Assembly (NCBI RefSeq): GCF_000008185.1
Contig: NC_002967.9
Coordinates: 1,054,001-1,118,000, forward strand
Direction of reading: 5' to 3'
Length of the DNA stretch: 64,000 nt
From: Treponema denticola ATCC 35405
Lineage (GTDB): Bacteria; Spirochaetota; Spirochaetia; Treponematales; Treponemataceae
The notes under the pieces are model-generated. The model ran no database searches. It worked only from the letters and a program-made list of their open reading frames with translations, and had not been told where the DNA came from. Within the stretch, counting starts at the first letter, position 1. Every line of letters begins with the position of its first letter. Both the position numbers and the translations under genes were made by a program. Positions 41,792 to 50,695 of this stretch are shown piece after piece.

Positions 41792-42776
41792 GTCTACCTC
41801 CTGATTTCGGATAAAAGCATCTGATTAAGTGTCCTTCTTCTACTTCAACCAATTCGGGCTTTTCGTTTCGGCATTTTTCGGTTGCATACTCGCACCTTGT
41901 CGAAAATCTGCAACCCTTGGGAAGTTTAAGAGGATGAGGTACACTTCCTTGAATTTGAGCGAGATATTCTACTTCTTCATCCAAGAGGGGGATTGATTCA
42001 AGCAAGCCTTCCTTATAAGGATGAGAGAATTGAGTCTGTCGGTCAAAGATAACGTCTACCGGAGCCCTTTCAACGATTTCTCCCGTGTACATTACGGCTA
42101 CATCATCGGCCAATTCTGCAATGGCACCCAAGTCGTGGGTGATAAACATGATTGCCGTGTTGTGCTTTTTCTTTAAATCGTTCATCAACTTAAAGATCTG
42201 TGCCTGTATTGTAACATCAAGGGCCGTTGTAGGCTCATCGGCTATCAAAAGACGAGGCTTGCAAGCCAAGGCCATAGCAATCATTACACGCTGCCTCATT
42301 CCGCCCGAAAGCTGGAAGGGGTAATTATAAACTACGTTTTCCGGATTAGGGATTTTTACTTCGCGTAAAAGGTCGATGGCGGCAGCCCATGCTTCTTTTT
42401 TTGACATGTGCTGATGAAGAATTAAGGGCTCGCTTAGCTGTCTTCCTATTCTGTGAACGGGGTTAAGAGAGGTCATGGGCTCTTGGAATATCATCGATAT
42501 ATCGTTACCCCTTATCTTTCTTATTTCCTTTTTGCCTAAATTTACAAGGTTTATTCCGCCGAAATTTATTTCTCCTTGGACAATTTTGCCCGGATATTCG
42601 AGAAGGTTGAGAATACTAAAGGCTGTGATGGATTTACCTGAGCCTGACTCTCCTACTATTCCCAAAGTTTTACCGGCTTCGATTGTAAAATCTACACCTT
42701 GAACGGCTTTTATTGTTCCCTTGTTTGTAAAAAAGTATGTATGTAAATTTTTAACTTCAAGTAGAGGATTTTTCAT
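41784..42776 (-). CDS. oppD: Peptide ABC importer ATPase (OppD-type)
   Basis: A 330-residue ATPase with Walker A GESGSGKSI, signature LSGGMRQRVMIAMAL, Walker B RLLIADEPTTALDVT and a C-terminal oligopeptide domain with four spaced Cys (GCRFSTRCEYATEKC ... IRCFY). Forms a heterodimer with OppF. It overlaps both neighbours by a few bases, so translation is coupled. Confidence 0.93.
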   Translation of the reverse strand: MKNPLLEVKNLHTYFFTNKGTIKAVQGVDFTIEAGKTLGIVGESGSGKSITAFSILNLLEYPGKIVQGEINFGGINLVNLGKKEIRKIRGNDISMIFQEPMTSLNPVHRIGRQLSEPLILHQHMSKKEAWAAAIDLLREVKIPNPENVVYNYPFQLSGGMRQRVMIAMALACKPRLLIADEPTTALDVTIQAQIFKLMNDLKKKHNTAIMFITHDLGAIAELADDVAVMYTGEIVERAPVDVIFDRQTQFSHPYKEGLLESIPLLDEEVEYLAQIQGSVPHPLKLPKGCRFSTRCEYATEKCRNEKPELVEVEEGHLIRCFYPKSGGRHE

Positions 42777-43789
42777 ACAGCCGCCTCCTTTACTGTTTGC
42801 TTAGCCTGTTTTGCAAGTCTTTTTTCTTCTTTTCGTCGGGCTCTAGCCTCTTTTCTTTGTGCCTTTGTTGTATATTCGGCCTTCGGGTCAATAGAGTCTC
42901 TAAGACCTTCACCGATGAGGTTGATACTCATAATAAAGAAAAAGAGCATTGCACCGGGGAATATCCAAATCCACCAAAAGGTTCTAAGGCTTGTGCTGTT
43001 TTCTGAGGCCTTCGATAAAAGAGCACCCCATGTCGGAATCGGTTCGGTTACCGACAAGTTTAAGAATGACAAGAATGCTTCACTCAAAATAGATGATGCA
43101 AAGGTGAGGGTTGCAGATACTACAACAGTCGCTAATACGTTGGGTACCAAATGTCTGAAAATCTGGTTACGCCTTTTTATCCCTAAGGCCCTCGTTGCCA
43201 CAATAAATTCCTGTTCCCTTAAAGCTAAAATTTGCCCCCGTATCAATCGGGCTAAGCCTGTCCAGCTTAAAAGTCCCAGTATTATAACTATTACATAGAG
43301 CCTGAATTCGGGCGGCCTTTCCCTAAATATGGCTGATAGTGTATAAGCTATGGCCAAGAAGGGGAATGAGGAAAGTATTTCTATTAACCTCATAATAATA
43401 TTATCAACCCTGCCGCCGAAAAATCCTGCAACCGAACCCATAGTTAAACCTATGGTTACGGCCATAAATGTAGATAAAAAGCCTACCTGTAAAGAAATCC
43501 ATCCTCCTTCGAGAACTCTCATGAAGGTGTCCCGTCCGTACTTGTCCGTTCCGAATGGGTGTATCCAAGACGGCGGATTATTTTTTATTGTAGGATCTGT
43601 TTTTGCAAAATCGTAGCCTGTGAATTTGGTATAGAAATGAGTTACTACAACAAGAAGGACTATTGTAACGAACATATAAAAGCCCATCATAGCCAGTCTG
43701 TTGTTTCTAAATTTAATTCTTATCTGCTGTGCCGGGGATAGAATAACTTCGTCTTTTTCACTGAAATTTTTGTTTTCTTCTTGAGCCAT
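42773..43789 (-). CDS. oppC: Peptide ABC importer permease (OppC-type)
   Basis: A 338-residue permease with an N-terminal cytoplasmic tail, one membrane segment, then the five-segment binding-protein-dependent core. The EAA loop that contacts the ATPases is ATRALGIKRRNQIFRHLVPN. The C-terminal tail is very basic. It overlaps oppD by four bases. Confidence 0.93.
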   Translation of the reverse strand: MAQEENKNFSEKDEVILSPAQQIRIKFRNNRLAMMGFYMFVTIVLLVVVTHFYTKFTGYDFAKTDPTIKNNPPSWIHPFGTDKYGRDTFMRVLEGGWISLQVGFLSTFMAVTIGLTMGSVAGFFGGRVDNIIMRLIEILSSFPFLAIAYTLSAIFRERPPEFRLYVIVIILGLLSWTGLARLIRGQILALREQEFIVATRALGIKRRNQIFRHLVPNVLATVVVSATLTFASSILSEAFLSFLNLSVTEPIPTWGALLSKASENSTSLRTFWWIWIFPGAMLFFFIMSINLIGEGLRDSIDPKAEYTTKAQRKEARARRKEEKRLAKQAKQTVKEAAV

Positions 43790-44815
43790 TTAAACCTTTC
43801 CTTCCCGAATCCTCGGATCTACGACCATATATCCTACATCTATGAAGATATTACCCAATAGGGTAAGAAGTCCAAAGAATAAGAGAACAGTTTGTAATAC
43901 TGCCCTGTCCTTAAAGCCGTATGCATAATTCATCAGTAATCCCATTCCGGGATAAGCAAATATTTTTTCGACAACTATAGAACCGCCGAAAAGGCCGGGT
44001 ATATATAAACCGATAAGGGTAACAACCGGTATCAAAGCATTTTGAAAGGCATGTCTGTATATAACTACCTTTTCTGAAAGCCCCTTTGCTCTTGCCGTCC
44101 TGATGTAATCTGATTTTAATATTTCAATCATTGCTGATCGTACATAGCGTATAAGTCCTACAAGGGATGTAAGAACTACTACGGTAACCGGTAATATGAT
44201 ATAATGCCAGTCAGGTAGGATGCCTCTAGGATCCGACATACCTGAAAAGGGTAAAATTTGCATAAATATAACGAATACCATTATTAAAAGCAGTGCCAAA
44301 AAGAAAGAGGGTAGGGATATACCCACTATTGTTAGAACCGTTACTGTTTTATCAAAAAAACTGTTCTTTTTTACTGCTGCCGTGATTCCTACCGGAATCG
44401 AAATTAAAAAGGCTAGAAGAAAGCCCCAAATATTTATTCTAAAAGACCGTTTTATATATGTTCCTATAAACTCATTTACGGGTTTATTGTATTTTATCGA
44501 ATAACCGAATTCTCCTCGAAAAGTATCGCCCATCCATAAAAAATATCTTTCTACAGGGCCCTTATCGTATCCTAAAAATTTTCTCATGTTTTCAATATAT
44601 AGGGCTCTTTCTTCCGGCGTCATAGCCTTGGTCTTTTCGGGATCAAGCATTGCCAATATGGGATCTCCCGGCATCAGGTTGATAAGTATAAATATCGCAA
44701 CCGACATGATTATTAATACCGGAATTATCGATACTAAACGCTTGAATATATACCGGACATATGGAAAAAGGATTTCAAACAGCGATTTTGAACCGCTTAC
44801 ATTATTATTTGCCAT
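43790..44815 (-). CDS. oppB: Peptide ABC importer permease (OppB-type)
   Basis: A 341-residue permease. One N-terminal segment (SIIPVLIIMSVAIFILINLMPG carries the typical DPP/OPP B start), a periplasmic loop, then the core with the EAA loop RTARAKGLSEKVVIYRHAFQN. The C-terminus ends in the family's DPRIREGK. AGGAG precedes the ATG. It is separated from oppA by 87 bp with a hairpin. Confidence 0.93.
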   Translation of the reverse strand: MANNNVSGSKSLFEILFPYVRYIFKRLVSIIPVLIIMSVAIFILINLMPGDPILAMLDPEKTKAMTPEERALYIENMRKFLGYDKGPVERYFLWMGDTFRGEFGYSIKYNKPVNEFIGTYIKRSFRINIWGFLLAFLISIPVGITAAVKKNSFFDKTVTVLTIVGISLPSFFLALLLIMVFVIFMQILPFSGMSDPRGILPDWHYIILPVTVVVLTSLVGLIRYVRSAMIEILKSDYIRTARAKGLSEKVVIYRHAFQNALIPVVTLIGLYIPGLFGGSIVVEKIFAYPGMGLLMNYAYGFKDRAVLQTVLLFFGLLTLLGNIFIDVGYMVVDPRIREGKV

Positions 44816-44836
44816 AAAATCTCCTTTAGGTAAAAA

Positions 44837-44872
44837 ATAAGACCTCCGCTTAAATTAAACAAGAGGTCTTAT
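44837..44872 (-). terminator. Hairpin between oppA1 and oppB1
   Basis: A perfect 9-bp stem ATAAGACCT/AGGTCTTAT with an 18-base loop, without a strong T-run. Such a structure can act as attenuator or protect the oppA mRNA, giving more binding protein than permease. A similar arrangement exists in the second operon. Confidence 0.55.
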
Positions 44873-44902
44873 GATTGAGTTAAACAATCAGTATTGGATT
44901 AA

Positions 44903-46678
44903 TTATTTTTTCCAATTTGCTTCGGGTAAAGCTCTTGCCCAGTTCCACAAAGCTGTAGTATGGAAGTTTTCCAATTTATCCGTAAAGAGGTCATAGTAAT
45001 TGTTTGAGTAAACAGGGATAACGGGAAGTTCTTTATTTATAGTTGTTATGAATTTTCTCCAGTTTTTCCTGTACTCATTTCTTCCTGTTACGGGATGTGC
45101 ATTTTCGATGTCATCAAGCAGCTGATCCCATTCTGCAGGAGTATAAGAAGAACCTCCCGAGAACATTACGTTGTTGATAGAGGGCTGTCCCCAAGGTTTA
45201 ATAAGCTTTGTTGCGTAGTCGGATTTGGGATTGGCTTTGAGTGTATAAGTTGTACCGCCTACGAAAGCATGATAGGTTCTTTCTTCTTTTGTGTCTCCTG
45301 TCCAGTGGCTGTACATTACGGGCCAATCAAGACCTGTTAAACTTATCTTAAAGCCGAGCTTTGAAACATAAGTATCATTGAATACGAGGTTATATGTATC
45401 GGACCAGAAAGGTGTGTAAGTAATCTTGATTTCAAGGGGTTTTCCTTCCCAAAGATAACCTGATTTTGCATTACCTGTAAGTTTTGCATAATCTCCGTCT
45501 GTTCTTGCAGCTGCTTTATCAAGGAGTTCCTGAGCTTTTGCAATATTTGCAGCTTCATCGAATTTTCCGTCTTTATCTAAGATATCGTAGCTTGTCAAGG
45601 TGCTTTCGAATTTACCTACGGCAGCTGTTCCAATAAGGCTTTCTTCATCATCATCCCACAATGTCCAGTCGTTTTTGGAGTAGGGGCCGTTGGAAGAAAT
45701 ACCGTATTGACCTAAGAAAAGCTCGACGATTTTCGGTCTGTTAAGAACATAGGCAAAGGCCTGTCGTACTTCCGTAAGAGAAGTGGGACCGAAGTTACAG
45801 TGGAGGGCGATTGTTCCTCCTCCGTGCCTGTAGTAATTGGTGTAAGAAAAGCCGGGCTTATCTTTAACGGGATCGATTTTTTCGGCTTGACCTTGGCTTG
45901 TCAGCATGTCTACTTCACCCTGAAGGAGCTGGTCAAGTTCGGTTTCGCTGGGAACAACCTTAACGATTACCTCTTTGATGGCAGGTGCCTTACCGAGGTA
46001 GTCTTTAAAGGCTTCCAACTTAACATATTCGCCTTCCTTGTATTCGGTCATCTTGTAGGGACCGTAACCGATGGGCTTTGAAATGTTCTTTTTAACATAT
46101 TGCTGTACGGTAATGCCTTCTTCCTTTGCACCCTTTGTGAAGGTTTCTTCGGGAAAGAGGTAAAAAGGAGTGAATACATCTACGTCAACAGTGTAGCTGA
46201 CCTTTTTAAGATGGAAAGTTACGGTATTTGCAGCTTCATCAATTTCAATACTTTCAACATAATCGTTGATTGTTGATGATCCGCCCGTATCGCCTAAAGC
46301 TTTTGTGTCCATGTAAAAGTCATAGGTAAACTTTACATCCTTTGCAGTTAAAGCTTCACCGTTATGGAATTTTGCTTCTTTTACAAGCTTAAATGTCCAT
46401 GTTTTAAGGTCATCGCTTACCTTTTTTTCTGCAATGAGAAGAGAGTCCTCAACTTGACCTTTGGAATTTTCGTTCATAAGACCGAATGCCCAAATCAACT
46501 TCCGGATATCGTCGTCATAAGACGAATTCGTCCAGCCTCTGTAAAAGTCGCCGTTAAACTCTGCTGAAGCTACAACGAATGGCTTTTCGTTTGTCTTAGT
46601 TGCTGCACCGTTTCCTCCGCATGCGATCAAGGAAAAAGCGAGCACCAATGTTACAATTAGCACCATAATTTTCTTCAT
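44903..46678 (-). CDS. oppA: Peptide-binding lipoprotein (OppA-type, family 5)
   Basis: A 591-residue extracytoplasmic solute-binding protein. Signal peptide with lipobox SLIAC (Cys20), then the family-5 pattern (VSDDLKTWTFKLVKEAKFHNGEALTAKDVKFTYDF, cited here only as the segment after residue 70). It captures peptides for the OppBCDF complex. The ATG at 46678 is used, 7 nt after GGAGG; an ATG four codons upstream lies within that region. Peptide specificity cannot be read from sequence. Confidence 0.92.
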   Translation of the reverse strand: MKKIMVLIVTLVLAFSLIACGGNGAATKTNEKPFVVASAEFNGDFYRGWTNSSYDDDIRKLIWAFGLMNENSKGQVEDSLLIAEKKVSDDLKTWTFKLVKEAKFHNGEALTAKDVKFTYDFYMDTKALGDTGGSSTINDYVESIEIDEAANTVTFHLKKVSYTVDVDVFTPFYLFPEETFTKGAKEEGITVQQYVKKNISKPIGYGPYKMTEYKEGEYVKLEAFKDYLGKAPAIKEVIVKVVPSETELDQLLQGEVDMLTSQGQAEKIDPVKDKPGFSYTNYYRHGGGTIALHCNFGPTSLTEVRQAFAYVLNRPKIVELFLGQYGISSNGPYSKNDWTLWDDDEESLIGTAAVGKFESTLTSYDILDKDGKFDEAANIAKAQELLDKAAARTDGDYAKLTGNAKSGYLWEGKPLEIKITYTPFWSDTYNLVFNDTYVSKLGFKISLTGLDWPVMYSHWTGDTKEERTYHAFVGGTTYTLKANPKSDYATKLIKPWGQPSINNVMFSGGSSYTPAEWDQLLDDIENAHPVTGRNEYRKNWRKFITTINKELPVIPVYSNNYYDLFTDKLENFHTTALWNWARALPEANWKK

Positions 46679-46724
46679 AGTGTCCTCCAAGTATTTTTGT
46701 CGGTAAGATAAATTACCGAAGAGA

Positions 46725-46753
46725 AGTGTATCATAAAATGATAAAAATGTAAA
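46725..46753 (-). promoter_or_regulatory. Promoter of opp1
   Basis: Minus strand: TTTACA (46753-46748), 17-bp spacer, TACACT (46730-46725). A second candidate TTGACA-N17-TTACAT lies just upstream. The leader contains CGGTAA/TTACCG, a small inverted repeat (46700-46718). Confidence 0.55.
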
Positions 46754-46807
46754 GATTACGGCAAAAAAATGTCAATAAAAAAAATAAAAACAAAATAAAA
46801 AAAATAT

Positions 46808-46836
46808 TTGACAAATCCTCAATAGTATGTTTTAAT
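46808..46836 (+). promoter_or_regulatory. Promoter of opp2
   Basis: TTGACA (46808-46813), 17-bp spacer, TTTAAT (46831-46836). The leader of about 40 nt has a short GTGTT/AACAC repeat and a CAGGAGG site. Confidence 0.65.
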
Positions 46837-46880
46837 AATAAGTAGTGTTTTTAACACATAAAAACAACAGGAGGAATTTA

Positions 46881-49496
46881 ATGAAAAGTTTTGTTAAGTT
46901 TTTAGCATGTATGCTTGCAGTGGCTTTGGTATTTACTGCATGCGGAGGCGGTGCCGGAACTGCCGCAGGAGGCAAAAGCCCTGTAAAGAACGGTACCTAT
47001 GTAGATAAGGTTATCTACTCCGTAAGTACCGATCAGACCGTTGCCTTAAAAGATGTTATTGAGGGAAAGGTAGACCTTATGTTTACCTCTGTTCCGCCCG
47101 TACTTTTGTCGGGTTTGAGCGATGAAGACAGAGATAAGATAGATGTTTATCCTGTTCCTACAGGTTATTGGTCTCTTCTATTTAACCCTATCCCCAACAA
47201 GGCTCCCTATGTTTGGAAGACGGAAGCCGGAGAGGAAATGTTTAACCCCGTTGCCATCAAGGAAGTCCGCTATGCCTTTAACTGGTTAATCAACCGAAAA
47301 AAATTGGTAGATGAACTCCTTTTAGGTGAAGGTTCTCCTATGTATACGCCATGTACCGTAGGTCTTCCCGGAGCATACCGCTATAATATCTTGGCTTCCA
47401 AATTCGGTATCACCGAAACCGGAGATGAGCAAAAAGCTATCAGCATGATTGAAAATGCTATGCAAAAGGCTTCTCAACTTGCCGAAAACAAGGGAAAACT
47501 TGTAAAAGAAAACGGAAAGTGGATGTACAAGGGCAAGCCCGTTACAATCAAGTCCATAATGCGTGTTGACGATCCTACAGGCCGTCTTCCTGCAGCCCGC
47601 TATATTCATGCTCAAATCGAAAAAGCCGGTCTTACGGTTGAAGGTTTTGAACGAGATAGAAAAACAGCCGGAAGTCTTGTTTACGGCGGAAACCCTGCCA
47701 ACTATGATTGGACCATGTACCTTGAAGGATGGGGTTCAGGCGGTTTCTATGTAACATGGGAAACTCCTCTTTGCCAGATGTACAGCCCCTTCTACGGCTA
47801 CATGCCGGGAGGCGGAGAGGCCGAATTCTGGAATTATTCAAACGAAAAATTAGATGTTTTAGGTAAAAAGGCTGCCTACGGACAGTATTTGACTGCCGAA
47901 GAATTCTTTAGCGAAACAACCGATATGTGTGCTATAGGAATGGGAGAAGCTGTCCGTGTTTATGTTGTTTCTCAAAACGATTTATATGTAGCCAACAGAG
48001 GAAGATTTAATTCACGTCTTTTCTATGGAACCTCTGACGGCTTTAACGGCTGGACCGTAAGATGTGCCGATGTTAAGCCCGATACAGACGGCCCCTATAA
48101 AGGAAAGAGGGTCTTGCGTGTATTGCAGTATTCAGCTCAAGGCTCCTTATTTATGTCTGAATGGGATCCTGTAGGCGGACAGGGCTTTAGTGATGCCTAT
48201 AGTACTGCCTTTTTTAATGCCGTTACCGATAGAGCTTCCTTTGATAACCCTGCCGTAGGACGATTGGAATTTGCTATGTCAACGGTTGATGTTGCAAATA
48301 CAAAATTCGCTCCCAAATTCGTACCCACAGGCAACAAGACAGAGGAAGGCGATGATGAACTTGCAATGGGCGGTGATATTCCCGTTCCTGCAGAAGCCGT
48401 TATGTATGACACAGCTTCAAAAAAATGGGTTCCTGCCGAGTCAGGTCAAAGTGTTGCAACTGTTGCAACGGGTAAGCTCGTAGACGGTTATTACTGGCAT
48501 CACGGCGAACCTGTCGATCTTAACGATGTCAGGTATGCCTTTGCCTTTGCTTATGAGTGGGCTATTCAAGACGGAGAGGGAGACCTCTACTATGATGCTC
48601 CTTTAAGCAGTGTAACTCTTCCAAGTCTTAAAACCACAAAAGGTATAGTATTTAATAAGGATGGATCCATAACTACATACAGTAACTACTTCCATGCTCC
48701 TATCCCAAGAGATACAGCTATAACTGTAGGCGGTTTAAGCGTAAAGGCTGCTAACCCCGGACGACGAACAAATGTACCTTGGGAAATTTATGAAGCCTTG
48801 GCAGAAATGGTAGTACACGGCTCAAAGAGCGGAACGGTTTATAACTTTGCTAAAGACGGCGGAGAGCGCGGTGTAGAAGCAAATGTTAAAAACCCCGATT
48901 GTCTTGCAGATATCAAGGCTAAATTGGAAGATTTTGTTGCTTCAAAGCATATTCCTGTGTCTTTAAAGGATTTTATAAATGAAGATTACGCCATTAAGAG
49001 ATACAAGGCTTCTATAGCCTTTATCGAAAAATACGGAAATGCTTATATTACAACAGGTCCTTTAATGTTCGAAAAAATAGATCCTGTTACAAGCTCCGTC
49101 GTATTGGCTAACTTCGATAAGTATCCTTATAAGAGCGACTACTTCCCGAATATGTTTAAAACAGATCTTACTGAGATTCAGTATGTCAAGGCTCCTGTAG
49201 CTCCTTCGGCAGACAAGGATGCCGTATTTGAGGTAACCGTTTCCAAGTATGCTTATCCTGAGGTTGAAAGAGTCCCTCTCGATAAGGGAAAGGTTGAAGG
49301 ACGTCTCCAGCTTCCTTCAGGCGGAGAGAAGACTTATGATGCTAAAGCAATAGGTGACGGTAAATTCACTATTACCGTACCTGCATCAGACTTAGCCGGA
49401 CTTGAAAAAGGCGTGGAATATATAATGGTTGTATTAACCTCAATTTCCGATGAGCCGCCCTCAGCAAATTCGGTAAGCTTTACAATTCTTAAATAG
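46881..49496 (+). CDS. Oversized peptide-binding-like lipoprotein
   Basis: An 871-residue lipoprotein: signal peptide, lipobox VFTAC (Cys21), Gly-rich tether. It shows family-5 binding-protein features (VREVRYAFNWLINRKKLVDELLLGEGSP, here as IKEVRYAFNWLINRKKLVDE) twice, since a second DVRYAFAFAYEW pattern appears after residue 520. The usual family length is 500-600 residues. The C-terminal 100 residues are beta-rich, with no binding-protein match. It leads an operon with two permeases and two ATPases. Ligand unknown. Confidence 0.82.
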   Translation: MKSFVKFLACMLAVALVFTACGGGAGTAAGGKSPVKNGTYVDKVIYSVSTDQTVALKDVIEGKVDLMFTSVPPVLLSGLSDEDRDKIDVYPVPTGYWSLLFNPIPNKAPYVWKTEAGEEMFNPVAIKEVRYAFNWLINRKKLVDELLLGEGSPMYTPCTVGLPGAYRYNILASKFGITETGDEQKAISMIENAMQKASQLAENKGKLVKENGKWMYKGKPVTIKSIMRVDDPTGRLPAARYIHAQIEKAGLTVEGFERDRKTAGSLVYGGNPANYDWTMYLEGWGSGGFYVTWETPLCQMYSPFYGYMPGGGEAEFWNYSNEKLDVLGKKAAYGQYLTAEEFFSETTDMCAIGMGEAVRVYVVSQNDLYVANRGRFNSRLFYGTSDGFNGWTVRCADVKPDTDGPYKGKRVLRVLQYSAQGSLFMSEWDPVGGQGFSDAYSTAFFNAVTDRASFDNPAVGRLEFAMSTVDVANTKFAPKFVPTGNKTEEGDDELAMGGDIPVPAEAVMYDTASKKWVPAESGQSVATVATGKLVDGYYWHHGEPVDLNDVRYAFAFAYEWAIQDGEGDLYYDAPLSSVTLPSLKTTKGIVFNKDGSITTYSNYFHAPIPRDTAITVGGLSVKAANPGRRTNVPWEIYEALAEMVVHGSKSGTVYNFAKDGGERGVEANVKNPDCLADIKAKLEDFVASKHIPVSLKDFINEDYAIKRYKASIAFIEKYGNAYITTGPLMFEKIDPVTSSVVLANFDKYPYKSDYFPNMFKTDLTEIQYVKAPVAPSADKDAVFEVTVSKYAYPEVERVPLDKGKVEGRLQLPSGGEKTYDAKAIGDGKFTITVPASDLAGLEKGVEYIMVVLTSISDEPPSANSVSFTILK

Positions 49497-49523
49497 GATT
49501 TTAAGATTGTAATTTAAATCGAG

Positions 49524-49593
49524 ATGCCTTGAAGCTGGGCATTTCTAAAAGTCTAACCGGTTTTTTAGAGATGCCCAAAAGGCTTTGAGGCAT
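49524..49593 (+). terminator. Large two-part hairpin between opp2 binding protein and permease
   Basis: Inner stem of 14 bp (GGGCATTTCTAAAA/TTTTAGAGATGCCC, one G-T pair) and an outer 13-bp helix (ATGCCTTGAAGCT/GGCTTTGAGGCAT, with three G-T pairs). No T-run follows, so it more likely shields the upstream mRNA or attenuates than ends it fully. Confidence 0.75.
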
Positions 49594-49654
49594 TTTGAGT
49601 TTTTTAGCAGTAATGTGCCTTGAGCTCAAAGCCTAAATTTTGTAGGAGACTTTT

Positions 49655-50695
49655 ATGTACAAGTGGTATGCACTTAAACGTATTTTACGCGGTGTAGTAA
49701 TATATTCCATTCTTATTTTTATCTTTTCTTTTTTATTTAATCAGATAAATGAAAAGGTTCAGCGCAGCCAGATAATGGAAATGGTACGTGCTGAAGCAAA
49801 GGGTCTAAAAAATATGACTGCCGAACAGATAATGGCATGGCGTAAAGATCAAGAATTGACCCTTATCAGACAATATAAATTAGACAGGCCCTTAGTTGAA
49901 CGTGTTTTACACAACGCAAAGAGGGTTTTGACTTTTGATTTCGGTAAATCGACAACGATAAAATCCTTAACGGGTTCTCAAGAGGTTATCAAAATACTTG
50001 GTGAAGCAATTCCCAGAACCCTCTTGCTTTTTACAACAGCCTTTGTGATTAATACGCTGATTGGTTTAGCCCTGGGTTTAAAAAAAGCCCAAAAGCCGGG
50101 AAGCCGGTTGGATAAGACAACAAGTTTGATTACTCTTATCATTTACGGTATGCCCAGTTGGTGGTTAGCCATGCTTTTAATATTTGTGTTTGTTTATAAA
50201 ATTCCCCTGTTTCCTTCGGGAGGAGTAAACTCTGTCCCTGTACCGGAAGGTATATGGTTTGTATTTGATAGACTGCAGCATCTTGCTCTTCCGATTCTTA
50301 CCTTGGTATTTTTGGGCTTTTGGAGTACGGCTTACGTTATCCGAAACCTTGTTTTGGGTACCTTGCAGGAAGATTTTATAATGAGTGCAAGGGCTCGCGG
50401 TATCCCCGAAAAGAAGGTACTTCACGGCCATACCTTAAGGACATCGGCACCCCCATTGGTAACTATGATTTTGCTGTCATTTTTGGCTTCAATGTCGGGA
50501 AGTATCATATATGAGGGTATTTTTTCGTGGCCCGGTTTAGGTCAGCTTTATTGGATTGCCGTTCAGCAAAACGATATACCTGTCTTAATGGGAGATTTGG
50601 CTATTACAACAGGTCTTTATCAAGCAGGTCTTATAATCCTTGATCTGGTTTACGGTTTCTTAGACCCGCGTATAAAAGTCGGAGGCAAGGAATAA
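49655..50695 (+). CDS. Peptide ABC importer permease (OppB-type), opp2
   Basis: A 346-residue permease with one N-terminal membrane segment, an 80-residue loop rich in charged residues (MEMVRAEAKGLKNMTAEQ), then the five-segment core. EAA loop: SARARGIPEKKVLHGHTLRT. Ends DPRIKVGGKE. AGGAG lies before the ATG. It overlaps the next gene (TAATG). Confidence 0.9.
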   Translation: MYKWYALKRILRGVVIYSILIFIFSFLFNQINEKVQRSQIMEMVRAEAKGLKNMTAEQIMAWRKDQELTLIRQYKLDRPLVERVLHNAKRVLTFDFGKSTTIKSLTGSQEVIKILGEAIPRTLLLFTTAFVINTLIGLALGLKKAQKPGSRLDKTTSLITLIIYGMPSWWLAMLLIFVFVYKIPLFPSGGVNSVPVPEGIWFVFDRLQHLALPILTLVFLGFWSTAYVIRNLVLGTLQEDFIMSARARGIPEKKVLHGHTLRTSAPPLVTMILLSFLASMSGSIIYEGIFSWPGLGQLYWIAVQQNDIPVLMGDLAITTGLYQAGLIILDLVYGFLDPRIKVGGKE

